A stretch of DNA of 64,000 nt from Clostridium cadaveris (GCF_020911725.1 NZ_CP076620.1:562501-626500); one strand, 5' to 3'. Numbered from the stretch's first letter, positions 1 through 11,425 are shown. Numbers and translations: made by a program. The notes: a model not told the origin generated them from the letters alone.

Positions 1-2149
<2,149 letters not shown>

Positions 2150-2284
2150 AAGAAAACAAAGATAGAAATAGAAAATCTGTGTGCAATTTTGAAAGAATAA
2201 TTAAGTTCTTTCAAAGGAAACTCACTCACTGAAGTGAGGAGTACAGTTTTTCAGCTAAATCGAAGATTTAGGAAAAACTAAGCA

Positions 2285-2402
2285 TCTGGTGATGATGCGT
2301 AATTTGGTAATACCCGTTCCCATTCCGAACACGAAGGTCAAGCAAATTACGGCTGATGGTACTGCAGGGGAGGCTCTGTGGAAGAGTAGGTGGTCGCCAG
2401 GT
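2285..2402 (+). rRNA. 5S ribosomal RNA
   Basis: A 5S rRNA of about 118 nt. It shows the terminal helix (TCTGGTGATGAT pairing with GGTCGCCAGG), the conserved ACCCGTTCCCATTCCGAACAC segment and the loop E region GATGGTACTGCAGGGG. It lies about 135 nt after the 23S end. The spacer contains complementary stretches (around 2248-2279, AGTTTTTC against GGAAAAACT) that probably form processing stems. The exact ends are estimates. Confidence 0.95.
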
Positions 2403-2407
2403 CATAT

Positions 2408-2483
<76 letters not shown>

Positions 2484-2517
2484 AAACATCTAAACAAATT
2501 GTTTAGATGTTTTTTTG
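2484..2517 (+). terminator. Intrinsic terminator of the rRNA-tRNA operon
   Basis: AAACATCTAAACA and TGTTTAGATGTTT form a 13-bp perfect stem with an AATT loop, followed by a T run. It begins directly after the CCA of tRNA-Phe. Confidence 0.9.
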
Positions 2518-2581
2518 TTGTATGATATATTAAATAAAAAATTTAATAATAATAAATAAAGTGTAAATTCCATAGCATTTG

Positions 2582-2610
2582 TTTACATATATTGTAAAAT
2601 GGTATATAAT
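2582..2610 (+). promoter_or_regulatory. Sigma-A type promoter for the GH3 gene
   Basis: TTTACA (2582-2587), a 17-nt spacer and a perfect TATAAT (2605-2610). Transcription would start near 2617, giving a leader of about 90 nt that contains a terminator-like hairpin. Confidence 0.7.
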
Positions 2611-2646
2611 AAAAATATAGTTTAAGTACAACTGTTAAGTTAGGCA

Positions 2647-2676
2647 GATCAAAATCAAATGATTTTGGTCTTTTTT
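2647..2676 (+). terminator. Terminator-like hairpin inside the leader of the GH3 gene
   Basis: A 10-bp stem (2647-2656 with 2661-2670, one G-T pair), an AAAT loop and six Ts. It lies only about 30 nt after the predicted transcription start and before the ribosome binding site of the GH3 gene. It could be an attenuator, or it could end a short independent RNA. No antiterminator stem is obvious in the short leader. Confidence 0.6.
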
Positions 2677-2709
2677 AATTAGAAATATTATAAGGAGATG
2701 AATAAGTAA

Positions 2710-5304
2710 ATGAGAAAGAAAAAGATCATTTCAATGTTTCTTAGTGCTACAATGTTTCTTAGTCTTATGAATTTCTCAGGAAGGACATTAAAAGCAACAG
2801 CTAATCAAATGACAGAAAATGAAGTATCAAGCTATATTGACCAAATGATTAGTAAAATGACACTTAAACAAAAGATAGGGCAAAAGCTTATGTTGAGTTT
2901 TAGAAGTGGTTGGACTATGTCAAATGGTACAAAAGTTAAATCTGTAACTACATTAAATGATGAGATAGCATCTATTATTGGAGATTATGATATTGGATCA
3001 GTTATATTATTTGCCACAAATTTAGTGGATACAGAACAATCTCTAAAATTAACCGAAGATCTACAAGCAGCTGCTATGAGTAAAGACTATGCTGGTGGAA
3101 CACTTCCTTTGATTATTGCAACTGATCAAGAAGGGGGAAGTGTATATAGGCTTAACAGCGGAACTGCATTACCTGGAAACATGGCCCTTGGGGCAACAGG
3201 AAGTACAGAAGATACTCATGCAGCGGGAGCGATTATTGGAAGAGAGCTTAAAGCTCTTGGGATAAATACTAATTTTGCTCCAGATTCAGACGTGAATAAT
3301 AATCCTGCTAATCCTGTAATAGGGCTTCGTTCTTTTTCAAGTAATCCAGAACTTGCAGCTAAAATGGTAGTACCATATATAAAAGGAGTACAGGATAGCA
3401 ACGTATCTACAACCTTAAAGCATTTTCCAGGACATGGAGACACAGGCACTGACTCGCATACTGGGCTGCCACGTGTAGACAAATCTTATGATGAAATAAA
3501 GAAATGTGAGCTTGTTCCGTTTCAAGCTGGCATAAATTCAGGAACAGATATGGTAATGACTGCACATATTCAATATCCTAAAATAGAGGATACTAAAGTC
3601 ATTTCTAAAAAGGATGGACAAGAAATATATCTTCCAGCAACAATGTCTCACAAGATACTAACAGATATACTGCGTAATGATATGGGATTTAAAGGGGTAA
3701 TAGTAACAGACTCTATGACTATGGGAGCTGTTACTGATAATTTTGGAACAGTAGATGCAAATATAAAAGCAATAGCTGCAGGAGTTGATATATTAGACAT
3801 TCCTATAGCAGATATGAGTTCCTTAAAGGACATATCAAGACTTGAAGAACTTATTGATGGCATAGCTGAAGCATATAACGATGGAACTCTTGATATAAAA
3901 GAACTTGATGCTTCAATAAAACGTATTTTAACACTTAAATATAATAGGGGAATCTTAAATTTAAATAATGATACGACACCATGGGAAGAAAAATTAGCAG
4001 CTGCAAAATCAGAAGTTGGATCAGCTAAAAACCATGCAATAGAAAGAGATATTTCTGCTCATGCTGTAACTGTAGTAAAGAATAGAGACAATATTCTTCC
4101 TTTCACACCTAAGGCCAAGGATAAAATACTATTTCTAACACCATATAATAATGAAATACCAGGATTAAATCTTGGTATAGCAAGGGCTATAGCAGAAGGA
4201 TTAATAGATGAAAGTGTAACTTATAATGCAGAAAGATATACAAGTGCATCTATGAGTACAGAAAGTTTCAATGAACTAAAGGAAAAAATAGATGGGTATA
4301 ATTATGTAATTGTAGTGTCAGAAGCTACAAGTCAAGGTCAAATGGCATCCGATTATTATGCAACAAAATTTCCTAATGACGTAGCTGCTTATTGTTATGA
4401 TAAAAATATTGATTGTGCAGTATTAAGTATAGGAAAACCATATGAAGCTGCGTGCTACAAAAGCGATAAAGTAAAAGCAGTAGCAATAGCATATGGTGCA
4501 AAAGGAATGGATGCAACAAATGATATATACCCAACTAATACAGCTTTTGGACCTAATATAATAGCTGGAGTAGAAGTTATATTTGGAAGATATGGGGCTA
4601 CAGGAAAACTGCCTGTAGATATTCCTGATGTTGAAGGTGATTTAAATATAATGAATCCAGCTAAAACATTATACCCTTTAGGGTTTAGTGTAACTTATCC
4701 AGCTGTTGGATCAGTAGATAAATCAAAGCTAAAAGACATAATAAATATGGCAAGAGATTTTATAGCCAATAAGGGATTGGAAGGAGTTACATCTTCTATA
4801 TCAAAAAAGGTTAATAATGCTTTAATTGCAGCTGAATCAGTATATGATAAGAAAAACTCAACTCAAAATGAAATTGATGAATCCGCTAAGGGGTTAAATG
4901 AAGCGATTAATTTAGTTAATAATATAAAAGAAGATAAAGTAAAATTAGGTGAACTAATTAAAGAGTGTGAGAATGTAGATTTGACCAAATATGAAGATCA
5001 GTGTAAAGATGAATTTGTTTCAGCGTTGACAGAAGCTAAAAAAATATATGAAGGTTTGGCTGATGAAAATATAAGTGAAGCAATTAATAAATTGAATGCA
5101 TCCAAGAATAATCTTAAGGCTATTACAGATGATGATTCTAAAAATGATGTTGAGGAAAATTCCGATAATGATAAAGAAAACAATGATGCAAATGCTCCTA
5201 AGACAGGAGACAATACTAATATAATATTATTAGTAGCTGTAGCAATTATAAGTGGGGTTGGGATTATAGCATTGATATATAAAAAGAAGAAAAAAATTAA
5301 TTAA
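2710..5304 (+). CDS. Cell-wall anchored GH3 beta-N-acetylhexosaminidase (NagZ-like)
   Basis: A secreted glycoside hydrolase family 3 enzyme of 864 aa that should remove terminal N-acetylglucosamine from peptidoglycan fragments or other glycans. It has an N-terminal signal peptide (MRKKK plus a hydrophobic segment). The catalytic domain carries KHFPGHGDTGTDSH at 237-250, the NagZ-type loop with the catalytic His/Asp dyad, and VTDSMTMGA with the predicted nucleophile Asp334. A second alpha/beta domain follows (about 460-660), then a helical FIVAR-like region (about 670-800) and an acidic Asn-rich linker. The C-terminus is a sortase signal: PKTGD, a hydrophobic segment and KKKKK. This signal, the extra domains and the length distinguish it from cytoplasmic NagZ. 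The RBS AAGGAGATG lies 9 nt upstream. The natural substrate is not visible from sequence. Confidence 0.9.
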   Translation: MRKKKIISMFLSATMFLSLMNFSGRTLKATANQMTENEVSSYIDQMISKMTLKQKIGQKLMLSFRSGWTMSNGTKVKSVTTLNDEIASIIGDYDIGSVILFATNLVDTEQSLKLTEDLQAAAMSKDYAGGTLPLIIATDQEGGSVYRLNSGTALPGNMALGATGSTEDTHAAGAIIGRELKALGINTNFAPDSDVNNNPANPVIGLRSFSSNPELAAKMVVPYIKGVQDSNVSTTLKHFPGHGDTGTDSHTGLPRVDKSYDEIKKCELVPFQAGINSGTDMVMTAHIQYPKIEDTKVISKKDGQEIYLPATMSHKILTDILRNDMGFKGVIVTDSMTMGAVTDNFGTVDANIKAIAAGVDILDIPIADMSSLKDISRLEELIDGIAEAYNDGTLDIKELDASIKRILTLKYNRGILNLNNDTTPWEEKLAAAKSEVGSAKNHAIERDISAHAVTVVKNRDNILPFTPKAKDKILFLTPYNNEIPGLNLGIARAIAEGLIDESVTYNAERYTSASMSTESFNELKEKIDGYNYVIVVSEATSQGQMASDYYATKFPNDVAAYCYDKNIDCAVLSIGKPYEAACYKSDKVKAVAIAYGAKGMDATNDIYPTNTAFGPNIIAGVEVIFGRYGATGKLPVDIPDVEGDLNIMNPAKTLYPLGFSVTYPAVGSVDKSKLKDIINMARDFIANKGLEGVTSSISKKVNNALIAAESVYDKKNSTQNEIDESAKGLNEAINLVNNIKEDKVKLGELIKECENVDLTKYEDQCKDEFVSALTEAKKIYEGLADENISEAINKLNASKNNLKAITDDDSKNDVEENSDNDKENNDANAPKTGDNTNIILLVAVAIISGVGIIALIYKKKKKIN

Positions 5305-5330
5305 TATAGCAAGCTAACTCCTAAAATTTA

Positions 5331-5377
5331 AACCTGCATAATGAGTTTTGAAATTCGTTATGCAGGTTATTTTTATT
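5331..5377 (+). terminator. Terminator after the GH3 gene
   Basis: AACCTGCATAA (5331-5341) pairs perfectly with TTATGCAGGTT (5358-5368) across a 16-nt loop and is followed by ATTTTTATT. It separates the GH3 gene from the convergent ung gene and may also work on the other strand, although the T tract there is weaker. Confidence 0.8.
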
Positions 5378-5415
5378 GAAGAAATTTTAAATCCTAGATT
5401 CAAAATTCAACTTAA

Positions 5416-6090
5416 TTATATATTTTCTATCTGCCAATCTATTGGATCAATACCATCAGCTTTTAAGTACTCGTTAGTCTTAGAAAAAGGTCTGCTTCCA
5501 AAGAATCCACGAGATGCAGAAAGTGGACTAGGATGCACAGATTTTATAATATGATGTATTGGATTTGTTATAAGAGCTTGCTTCTCCTGTGCATTTTTAC
5601 CCCACAGAATAAATACAACAGGTTCTGTTTTACTATTTACCAATTCAATTATCTTGTTAGTGAAGTTTTCCCAACCTTTATTTCTATGAGAATTAGCTTC
5701 ACCAGCTCTTACAGTAAGAACTGCATTCAAGAGAAGAATTCCTTGATCTGCCCATTTTTTTAGATATCCGTTATTTGGTATGTAGCAATTAAGGTCAGTA
5801 TGAAGCTCTTTATAAATATTAACAAGAGATGGAGGGGCAGGAACTCCTGGTTTTACAGAAAAGCTTAATCCATGAGCTTGATTTGGACCATGGTAAGGGT
5901 CTTGACCTAAAATGACCACTTTAACTTTATTATAAGGAGTATAATGCAGAGCATTAAAAATATCATACATATTTGGATATACGATATTGCTTTTGTATTC
6001 TGATATAAGGAACTTTCTAAGGTTTAGATAATAAGAACTTTTGAATTCATCCTCTAAAAGATCCTTCCAATCATTTTTTAGAATTTCCAT
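5416..6090 (-). CDS. ung: Uracil-DNA glycosylase, family 1
   Basis: Removes uracil from DNA as the first step of base-excision repair. The 224-aa length is typical of Ung. It has the water-activating motif [18 protein letters not shown] (Asp in GQDPYHG), a [10 protein letters not shown] segment and the HPSPLSA leucine-loop motif near the C-terminus. It is a single gene, convergent with the GH3 gene and divergent from the parvulin gene. The start ATG is near a GGTGAT-type ribosome binding site. Confidence 0.97.
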   Translation of the reverse strand: MEILKNDWKDLLEDEFKSSYYLNLRKFLISEYKSNIVYPNMYDIFNALHYTPYNKVKVVILGQDPYHGPNQAHGLSFSVKPGVPAPPSLVNIYKELHTDLNCYIPNNGYLKKWADQGILLLNAVLTVRAGEANSHRNKGWENFTNKIIELVNSKTEPVVFILWGKNAQEKQALITNPIHHIIKSVHPSPLSASRGFFGSRPFSKTNEYLKADGIDPIDWQIENI

Positions 6091-6224
6091 AAAATCACCC
6101 TTTAAAATTATTTAATACCCTTAGTATAGCACAAGATATATAAAGTATGTTATCATTAAGAGAAGAAGATTTGGAAAAGGTTAGTCCAAATTTTCAAATT
6201 AGATAGAGAAAAAGGAGATTTTTC

Positions 6225-6971
6225 ATGGAGAATAATGTGCTAGCAATAGTTAATGGCGTTAAAATTACTGAAAAGGACATACAAGAAGCAGTTGACAGAT
6301 TCCCTGCTGATAGAAAAGCTTATGTAGATAGCCCAATGGGAAGAGAACAATTACTTCAACAAATGGTATCTTTCGAGCTTATGTACAGCTATGGAAAAGA
6401 TAATGGAGTAGAGGAATCTGCTTTATATAAGGAGCAAGTAGAAAGACTTCAAAAAGAAATATTAACTCAAGTAGTTATAAATGATTTATTATCAAAAGTT
6501 ACTGTAAGTGACGAAGAAGCAAAAGAGTTTTATGAAAAGAATAGCGACAAATTTATGGAGCAAGAACAAGTAAGAGCTAAACATATCCTTGTTGAAAATG
6601 AGGAAGAGGCACAAAAAGTTGCAAAGGAAATAAATGAAGGTTTAAGCTTTGAAGATGCAGCATTGAAATATTCAAGCTGTCCATCAAATGCTCAAGGTGG
6701 AGATTTAGGATTCTTCACAAGAGGAAGAATGGTTCCAGAATTTGAAGAAGCTGCATTTGCTTTAGAATTAGGAAAAGTAAGTGAACCTGTTAAAACTCAA
6801 TTTGGATACCATTTAATAAAGGTAGAAGAAAAGAAAGAAGCTGCAGTTCAACCATATGAAGCTATTGCAGATATGATAAAGAATAATCTTATGCAACAAA
6901 AGCAATCAGAAGTTTTTGCAAACGAAGTTGAAAGATTAAAAGGACAATACAGAGTAGAGTTCTACAAATAA
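6225..6971 (+). CDS. Cytoplasmic parvulin-type peptidyl-prolyl isomerase
   Basis: A 248-aa protein with an N-terminal SurA/trigger-factor-like helical region (about 1-110) and a parvulin domain (about 115-210). Parvulin marks are VRAKHILVENEEEA, SSCPSNAQGGDLGFF, MVPEFEEAAFAL and TQFGYHLIKVEE. It should catalyse cis-trans isomerisation at proline bonds. Unlike PrsA it lacks a signal peptide and a lipobox, so it probably acts in the cytoplasm. It is monocistronic, with an AAAGGAG ribosome binding site and a terminator downstream. Confidence 0.9.
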   Translation: MENNVLAIVNGVKITEKDIQEAVDRFPADRKAYVDSPMGREQLLQQMVSFELMYSYGKDNGVEESALYKEQVERLQKEILTQVVINDLLSKVTVSDEEAKEFYEKNSDKFMEQEQVRAKHILVENEEEAQKVAKEINEGLSFEDAALKYSSCPSNAQGGDLGFFTRGRMVPEFEEAAFALELGKVSEPVKTQFGYHLIKVEEKKEAAVQPYEAIADMIKNNLMQQKQSEVFANEVERLKGQYRVEFYK

Positions 6972-7045
6972 TTTAATTTCTACAATTTAAGAAAGTAATT
7001 AAAGCTGAATGATATAAATTTAGAGATTTTAGCTTTGATATCATG

Positions 7046-7093
7046 AAGACCGTTCTAGAAGGATCTGAGATTCCTTAGATCGGTCTTATATTT
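7046..7093 (+). terminator. Terminator after the parvulin gene
   Basis: AAGACCG (7046-7052) pairs with CGGTCTT (7081-7087), with a further inner helix, followed by ATATTTT. The surrounding spacer (6972-7273) otherwise holds only the licD promoter. Confidence 0.7.
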
Positions 7094-7187
7094 TGAAAAA
7101 ATAAAGGTTTAGAAAGGTAAAGAACAAATAATGGAATAAATAATATTATATTAAGGAAAAACTGCCATTAATAAAAGCTATAGAATT

Positions 7188-7216
7188 TTTACTATATATT
7201 ATAGATATGATATAAT
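7188..7216 (+). promoter_or_regulatory. Promoter for licD and the following polymerase gene
   Basis: TTTACT (7188-7193), a 17-nt spacer and TATAAT (7211-7216), about 58 nt before the chosen licD start. Confidence 0.6.
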
Positions 7217-7273
7217 TAAAATTAAACTGAAAAAAATAAAATATATAAACATAGAGATTAAATGAGGGTGAAA

Positions 7274-8110
7274 ATGAAAGAAAAAGATCAAAAACTTATA
7301 CCTTGCTCATTGAGAGAAGCACAGTTTATGATGCTGGAAATTCTTGAAGAGGTTCATAGGATTTGTGAAGAAAATCATATAGAGTATTTTCTTATTGATG
7401 GAACACTTTTAGGAGCAATAAGGCATGGGGGCTTTATTCCATGGGATGATGATTTAGATATTGGAATGACGAGGGGAAACTATGAAAAGTTTAAATCAAT
7501 AGCAAAAGAAGAATTAAAGAAGGGTTTTTTTCTTCAGAGTATTGAAACAGATAAAGGATACAAACTTTACCATATTCCTTTGAAAGTTAGAAAAGATAAT
7601 ACTATATTTGAGGAATTTGGTGAGGAGAATGAACCTTATCATAGAGGCATATATATAGATATATTCCCTTATGACAAGCTATCTGATAATGAATTTAAAG
7701 CATTTATACAAAAGAAATTTATTGGATTTCTTATAAAAGGAAAGTTTAAAAATTTGAAAGAAGATAAGTCGCTTAAGGGTGCTATAAGGAAAGGAATATA
7801 TAATGTGCTTAAGCCATTAAGTTATGAGAAGCTTAATGATATGGCACATAATACCTTAAAGTGGAGCAAAGATTCAAAGAGAACATCCTATAACTACGGG
7901 GTAGAGCTTTTATGGGATAATGACTTCAAAGAAAGCGATTTATTTCCGCTTAAAAAAATAGTTTTTGAAGGAAAAGAATTTTGGGGACCAAATAATCCAG
8001 ATGGAGTTTTGACTAATATTTATGGAGATTATATGACTTTGCCTAAAGAAGATGAAAGAGTATGGCATGCTAAGGGAATTTATAAGGTTCAGGGAAAGGA
8101 TGAAAACTAA
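7274..8110 (+). CDS. LicD family phosphotransferase
   Basis: LicD proteins transfer phosphocholine, or a related phospho-group, from a CDP-linked donor to sugars of teichoic acid or surface glycans. The nucleotidyltransferase-fold motif is clear: LIDGTLLGAIRHGGFIPWDD followed by DLDIG, with the metal-binding DDD. The chosen start at 7274 (278 aa) is preceded by GAGGGTG at good spacing; an ATG 12 nt upstream would overlap that site. Stop and start of the next gene overlap slightly, so the two genes are co-transcribed. The matching choline/ethanolamine activation genes are far away, at 56-59 kb. The exact phospho-donor is not known. Confidence 0.88.
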   Translation: MKEKDQKLIPCSLREAQFMMLEILEEVHRICEENHIEYFLIDGTLLGAIRHGGFIPWDDDLDIGMTRGNYEKFKSIAKEELKKGFFLQSIETDKGYKLYHIPLKVRKDNTIFEEFGEENEPYHRGIYIDIFPYDKLSDNEFKAFIQKKFIGFLIKGKFKNLKEDKSLKGAIRKGIYNVLKPLSYEKLNDMAHNTLKWSKDSKRTSYNYGVELLWDNDFKESDLFPLKKIVFEGKEFWGPNNPDGVLTNIYGDYMTLPKEDERVWHAKGIYKVQGKDEN

Positions 8111-9347
8111 AATGAATTTTAAATACAGGCGTATGGATATAATAAAGCAGAGATTTTTTTATAAACGAGCTTTTTTGATATATGCGTTATTTTTAGCTAC
8201 AGAGCTATTTAGATTTAAAGCTTTTGATTTTGTAACAATTTTTATGATGCTATGGGGGATAGGACTTTTAGCTTATGATGTATATGATTCAAAAGGAAAA
8301 TGCCTTTTCAAAAATGTGGTACTTCTTTCATATATGATTTTAGGAATACTTACATGTATTATTAATGTAAATAAGGATAAAAATTTTGGTATTTATTTTA
8401 TAACAGTGATTCAGCTTTTTGTACTTTACAGTTTTGACATGAGAAATAGATTTTCAAATATTAAGAAAGAAATAAATAAGATTAATTTTGTTTTTATAGG
8501 TACAACTTTTATACTAACATTATTAGGAATAATATTTTATAAGTTTAATTTGGATTTATTCCCGTTTTCTATGACTGATTATTCAGGAGGAGAATTCTTT
8601 AAAGGTTTTTATATAATAAACAAAACTGCTGCTATGGCAAGTTATGTTTCCGTGGTTTTATCGGTTATATGTATAACAACAATGAAACGTGTTGGAATCT
8701 ATAATAGAATTACTGCATTTTATATAATAAATATTTTACTTCAAGGATATGCAATGTTATATACAGGAAGCATAGGGGTATGGGTATCTTTTTTATTATT
8801 TTTAGTTATAGCATTTATGATGATGATACCAAACAAAATTATAAGAAGAATAATTTCGTCTTTAGTAGCACTTGGAATAATCTTTGGAGGTATTGCTACA
8901 CGAAACTCAGAATATCTTACTGAGAGACAAGCTGTTTGGCAAAGTGGGTTCTCATCTATTTTTGTGGAATATCCAATGATAGGAGCTGGTGCAGCTAATG
9001 TTCCAACAATCATTGAAAATTCATTAGAACAAGACTTGGGAAGTTTAGAATATAGAAGGGTTGAGAATTCTTATTTAGATGTTTTATATTCCAATGGTAT
9101 AATGGGATTTGTCACTTTTATGTGCTTTTTAATGAATGCTATGTGGATGCTTTATAGAAGATCTTTTAACAGCATAATGAGTGAAAAAGACTTAAGATAT
9201 GTGAAATTGATATTTGCATTTTTAGTTTCTATATTAATTATAAGTTTTGTAGAATCAACGTTAATTTACTCTATGAATTTAATGTCAGCTGTGTTTTGGA
9301 TATACATGGGATACGGAGCTTTTGTAGTAAAGAGATACAGGGAGTAG
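8100..9347 (+). CDS. O-antigen ligase/polymerase-like membrane protein
   Basis: A polytopic membrane protein of about 415 aa with roughly 10-12 hydrophobic segments and a long extracytoplasmic loop before the last membrane segments. The loop contains RQAVWQSGFSSI and a YPMIGAGAANV-type segment, as in the Wzy/WaaL O-antigen polymerase/ligase superfamily. It probably polymerises or transfers a lipid-linked glycan. Its start overlaps the end of licD (ATG at 8100 after AGGGAAAGG; 8112 is an alternative), which supports a shared transcript and a role in the same surface polymer. Confidence 0.8.
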   Translation: MKTKMNFKYRRMDIIKQRFFYKRAFLIYALFLATELFRFKAFDFVTIFMMLWGIGLLAYDVYDSKGKCLFKNVVLLSYMILGILTCIINVNKDKNFGIYFITVIQLFVLYSFDMRNRFSNIKKEINKINFVFIGTTFILTLLGIIFYKFNLDLFPFSMTDYSGGEFFKGFYIINKTAAMASYVSVVLSVICITTMKRVGIYNRITAFYIINILLQGYAMLYTGSIGVWVSFLLFLVIAFMMMIPNKIIRRIISSLVALGIIFGGIATRNSEYLTERQAVWQSGFSSIFVEYPMIGAGAANVPTIIENSLEQDLGSLEYRRVENSYLDVLYSNGIMGFVTFMCFLMNAMWMLYRRSFNSIMSEKDLRYVKLIFAFLVSILIISFVESTLIYSMNLMSAVFWIYMGYGAFVVKRYRE

Positions 9348-9372
9348 TTAATAGATAGATGACCTTTGAAAA

Positions 9373-9417
9373 ATACCCAAGGAAAAATATAAGTATCAAT
9401 TTTTCCTTGGGTATTTT
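9373..9417. terminator. Bidirectional terminator between the polymerase and hydrogenase genes
   Basis: A perfect 16-bp inverted repeat (9373-9388 with 9399-9414; ATACCCAAGGAAAAAT) flanked by As on the left and Ts on the right, placed between convergent genes. Confidence 0.85.
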
Positions 9418-9518
9418 GGAGTTTTACAAATAACAATTATATTAATATGAAGATTTACTATCAGAGTAAAGAAAATAATAGAAATAAAACTCATAGACTA
9501 TTCATTCTTCACTAATAT

Positions 9519-10862
9519 TTAAAAGTGTCTTTCGAAGATGTTTATTTTTTCTGGGTCCTTGAAGTCTTTTAAAGAGTTTATTCCGATATCTTTTAGAATA
9601 TCAAGCATAACTTCACTATGAGTAGCAACTTTATAGGCAGAATCTAGAGCAAAGTCATCGAGGATCTTCTTACCTTCTTCTGTTGGTATTATAGCCTTTG
9701 GACCGCCTACACATCCGCCTTTACATCCCATTCCTTCTATAAAGTTAGATTCTAAACTGCCAGATTGAGCTTTATCTAAAATAGCTTTGCAATCTGGAAC
9801 TCCATCTACATGAATAGCTGAAAGAAGGTCATATTTATTAGGATAAAGTTCTTTTATAGCATCTGCGATAGCTATAGATACTCCGCCAGCTCTTCCATAG
9901 AGACGACCTCCTTTTGAAGAATATTCTAAGGAAGGAATTCCTTCAAGTTCTGATGGGTTAATATCTAGAATATCAAATATTCCTTGAAGTTCTTGGAAAG
10001 TAAGAACATAGTCTATGTCTCCTAGAAGATCTTTTTCTTTAGCCTCTGCTTTTTTAGCAATACAAGGGCCTACAAAGACAACTTTACAGTCTGGATTTAA
10101 GGCCTTTAGAACTCTGCCAGATGCTATCATTGGAGAAACGGAAGGAGAAACATATTTAACTAGATCTTCATAAACTCTTTTTAGCATACCAACCCACATT
10201 GGACAGCAGCAAGAAGTTATCATAAGATCATTTTTAGATTTTACAAAATGATTAAATTCTACAGCTTCTTTTATTGTAAGCATATCAGCAAAGAAAGCAG
10301 TTTCCACCATATCGGTGAAGCCAAGCTTTTTAAAAGCAGCTCTAAGCTGATCCATAGATACGTTTTCTCCAAATTGACCAATGATAGAAGGGGCAACAGA
10401 AGCTATAACTGGAGTGCCGCTTTTCAATATGTCTACAATAGGTAGAAATTCAACTCTATCCATAAGATTTCCCATTTCACAAGCTGAGATGCAGAAACCG
10501 CAGTCAGTACAGGCATCCATATCAATATATGTAGTTGCTGTTATAGGATCTTTTAAAATTGCGTTAAAAGGACAGGCTGTTTGACAGAGAGTTTCTCCAT
10601 CAGATTTACAAGAACATTCAGTGTTTGCAAGTTTATAAACTATTTTTTCATTAGCCTTGTAAGATGATATAGCTAATTTTAAATTTTCAACAAAATTTTC
10701 ATCTGTAGGAAAATTAACTCCACAAAGAAGAGAGATACATTGAGCAAGTTTTTCCTTCTCTATATTATTATCATTTAAAATAGAAACAATAGTTTTATCA
10801 AAGTTGTCATTATAGTAGGCTTTTACAAGGGCCTGAAATAAATCTAAATACTTTTTATTCAT
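9519..10862 (-). CDS. [FeFe] hydrogenase, group B (B1/B3 type)
   Basis: A 447-aa iron-only hydrogenase-like protein. Two ferredoxin-like [4Fe-4S] motifs come first (CSC..CQTACP and CTDCGFCISACE, about residues 83-130). The H-cluster domain follows, with TSCCCPMW (L1), FVGPCIAKKAEA (L2, where classic enzymes have MPC) and GMGCKGGCVGG (L3). These variants fit the group B hydrogenases of anaerobic Firmicutes, whose role is poorly defined, rather than the main fermentative HydA. All cluster-binding cysteines appear present. The RBS GGAGG is 8 nt before the ATG. It is a single gene without maturation genes nearby. Confidence 0.9.
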   Translation of the reverse strand: MNKKYLDLFQALVKAYYNDNFDKTIVSILNDNNIEKEKLAQCISLLCGVNFPTDENFVENLKLAISSYKANEKIVYKLANTECSCKSDGETLCQTACPFNAILKDPITATTYIDMDACTDCGFCISACEMGNLMDRVEFLPIVDILKSGTPVIASVAPSIIGQFGENVSMDQLRAAFKKLGFTDMVETAFFADMLTIKEAVEFNHFVKSKNDLMITSCCCPMWVGMLKRVYEDLVKYVSPSVSPMIASGRVLKALNPDCKVVFVGPCIAKKAEAKEKDLLGDIDYVLTFQELQGIFDILDINPSELEGIPSLEYSSKGGRLYGRAGGVSIAIADAIKELYPNKYDLLSAIHVDGVPDCKAILDKAQSGSLESNFIEGMGCKGGCVGGPKAIIPTEEGKKILDDFALDSAYKVATHSEVMLDILKDIGINSLKDFKDPEKINIFERHF

Positions 10863-10997
10863 AAGATTATCCTCCGTTAATATTTATGAATTAGAAATTC
10901 CCAAGGTAGAGATGATTATATGAAAATTATCAACTTTTGGTAATATATTAATTATAGAAAATATTGCATATATTTTAAAGTATAATCTTAGGAAGTT

Positions 10998-11060
10998 CAC
11001 AGAATTATTCTGTGCAATATATAAAAAAAAATTCACTGAATATAAGGCTAGAATCTAGCT
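10998..11060. repeat. Inverted repeats upstream of the small membrane protein gene
   Basis: CACAGAAT-T-ATTCTGTG (10998-11014) is a perfect palindrome, and AAGGCTAGA-CTAGCTT (11044-11060) is a near-perfect one. They could be operators or leader hairpins for the gene at 11126. No T run follows, so they are not typical terminators. The 263-nt spacer holds nothing else recognisable except a tiny leader frame. Confidence 0.45.
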
Positions 11061-11093
11061 TCACGGTTGTAAAGGAGGAAAAACAGGAGTAAA

Positions 11094-11129
11094 ATGAATT
11101 TATTATTTTATAGGAGTGATAAAGTATGA
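11094..11129 (+). CDS. Possible 11-codon leader peptide
   Basis: ATG at 11094, preceded by ACAGGAG at good spacing, opens an 11-codon frame whose TGA overlaps the ATG of the next gene. It could couple translation of the downstream membrane protein. It may be chance: the only support is the Shine-Dalgarno sequence and the overlap. Confidence 0.3.
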   Translation: MNLLFYRSDKV

Positions 11130-11425
11130 GAAGTGTAACTATAGTTATGGCACTTGCAAGTGCTTGGCTTATTATATTCGGAGCTTTGATTTTAAAAGGT
11201 AAAGCAATGGATAAAGCCATTGACAAGCGTAAGGAAGAAATAAAGGATTTAAAGAATTATATGAAATTCAACGGGATATTTTATATAGTCATGGGAATAA
11301 TAGGAATTATACTTACTTTAATAGAGTATTTTATGGGTGGCAGCAATACGATAATTATAATATTTATAGTGATTATGATTGGATCAGGATTTATTCAAGG
11401 ACTTATGGGAAAGAAATATAAGTAG
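11126..11425 (+). CDS. Small three-helix membrane protein (DUF3784-like)
   Basis: A 99-aa protein with three hydrophobic segments (about 5-25, 47-67 and 72-92) and a charged cytoplasmic loop (AIDKRKEEIKDLKN) between the first and second. Length and layout resemble the DUF3784 family of Firmicutes, whose function is unknown. The RBS is ATAGGAGTGAT. It is monocistronic and followed by a terminator. Confidence 0.7.
   Translation: MRSVTIVMALASAWLIIFGALILKGKAMDKAIDKRKEEIKDLKNYMKFNGIFYIVMGIIGIILTLIEYFMGGSNTIIIIFIVIMIGSGFIQGLMGKKYK

Noticed and set aside
5348-5763. Two + strand open frames of 68 and 76 codons
   Set aside because: They are antisense to ung and lack RBS and protein-like features.
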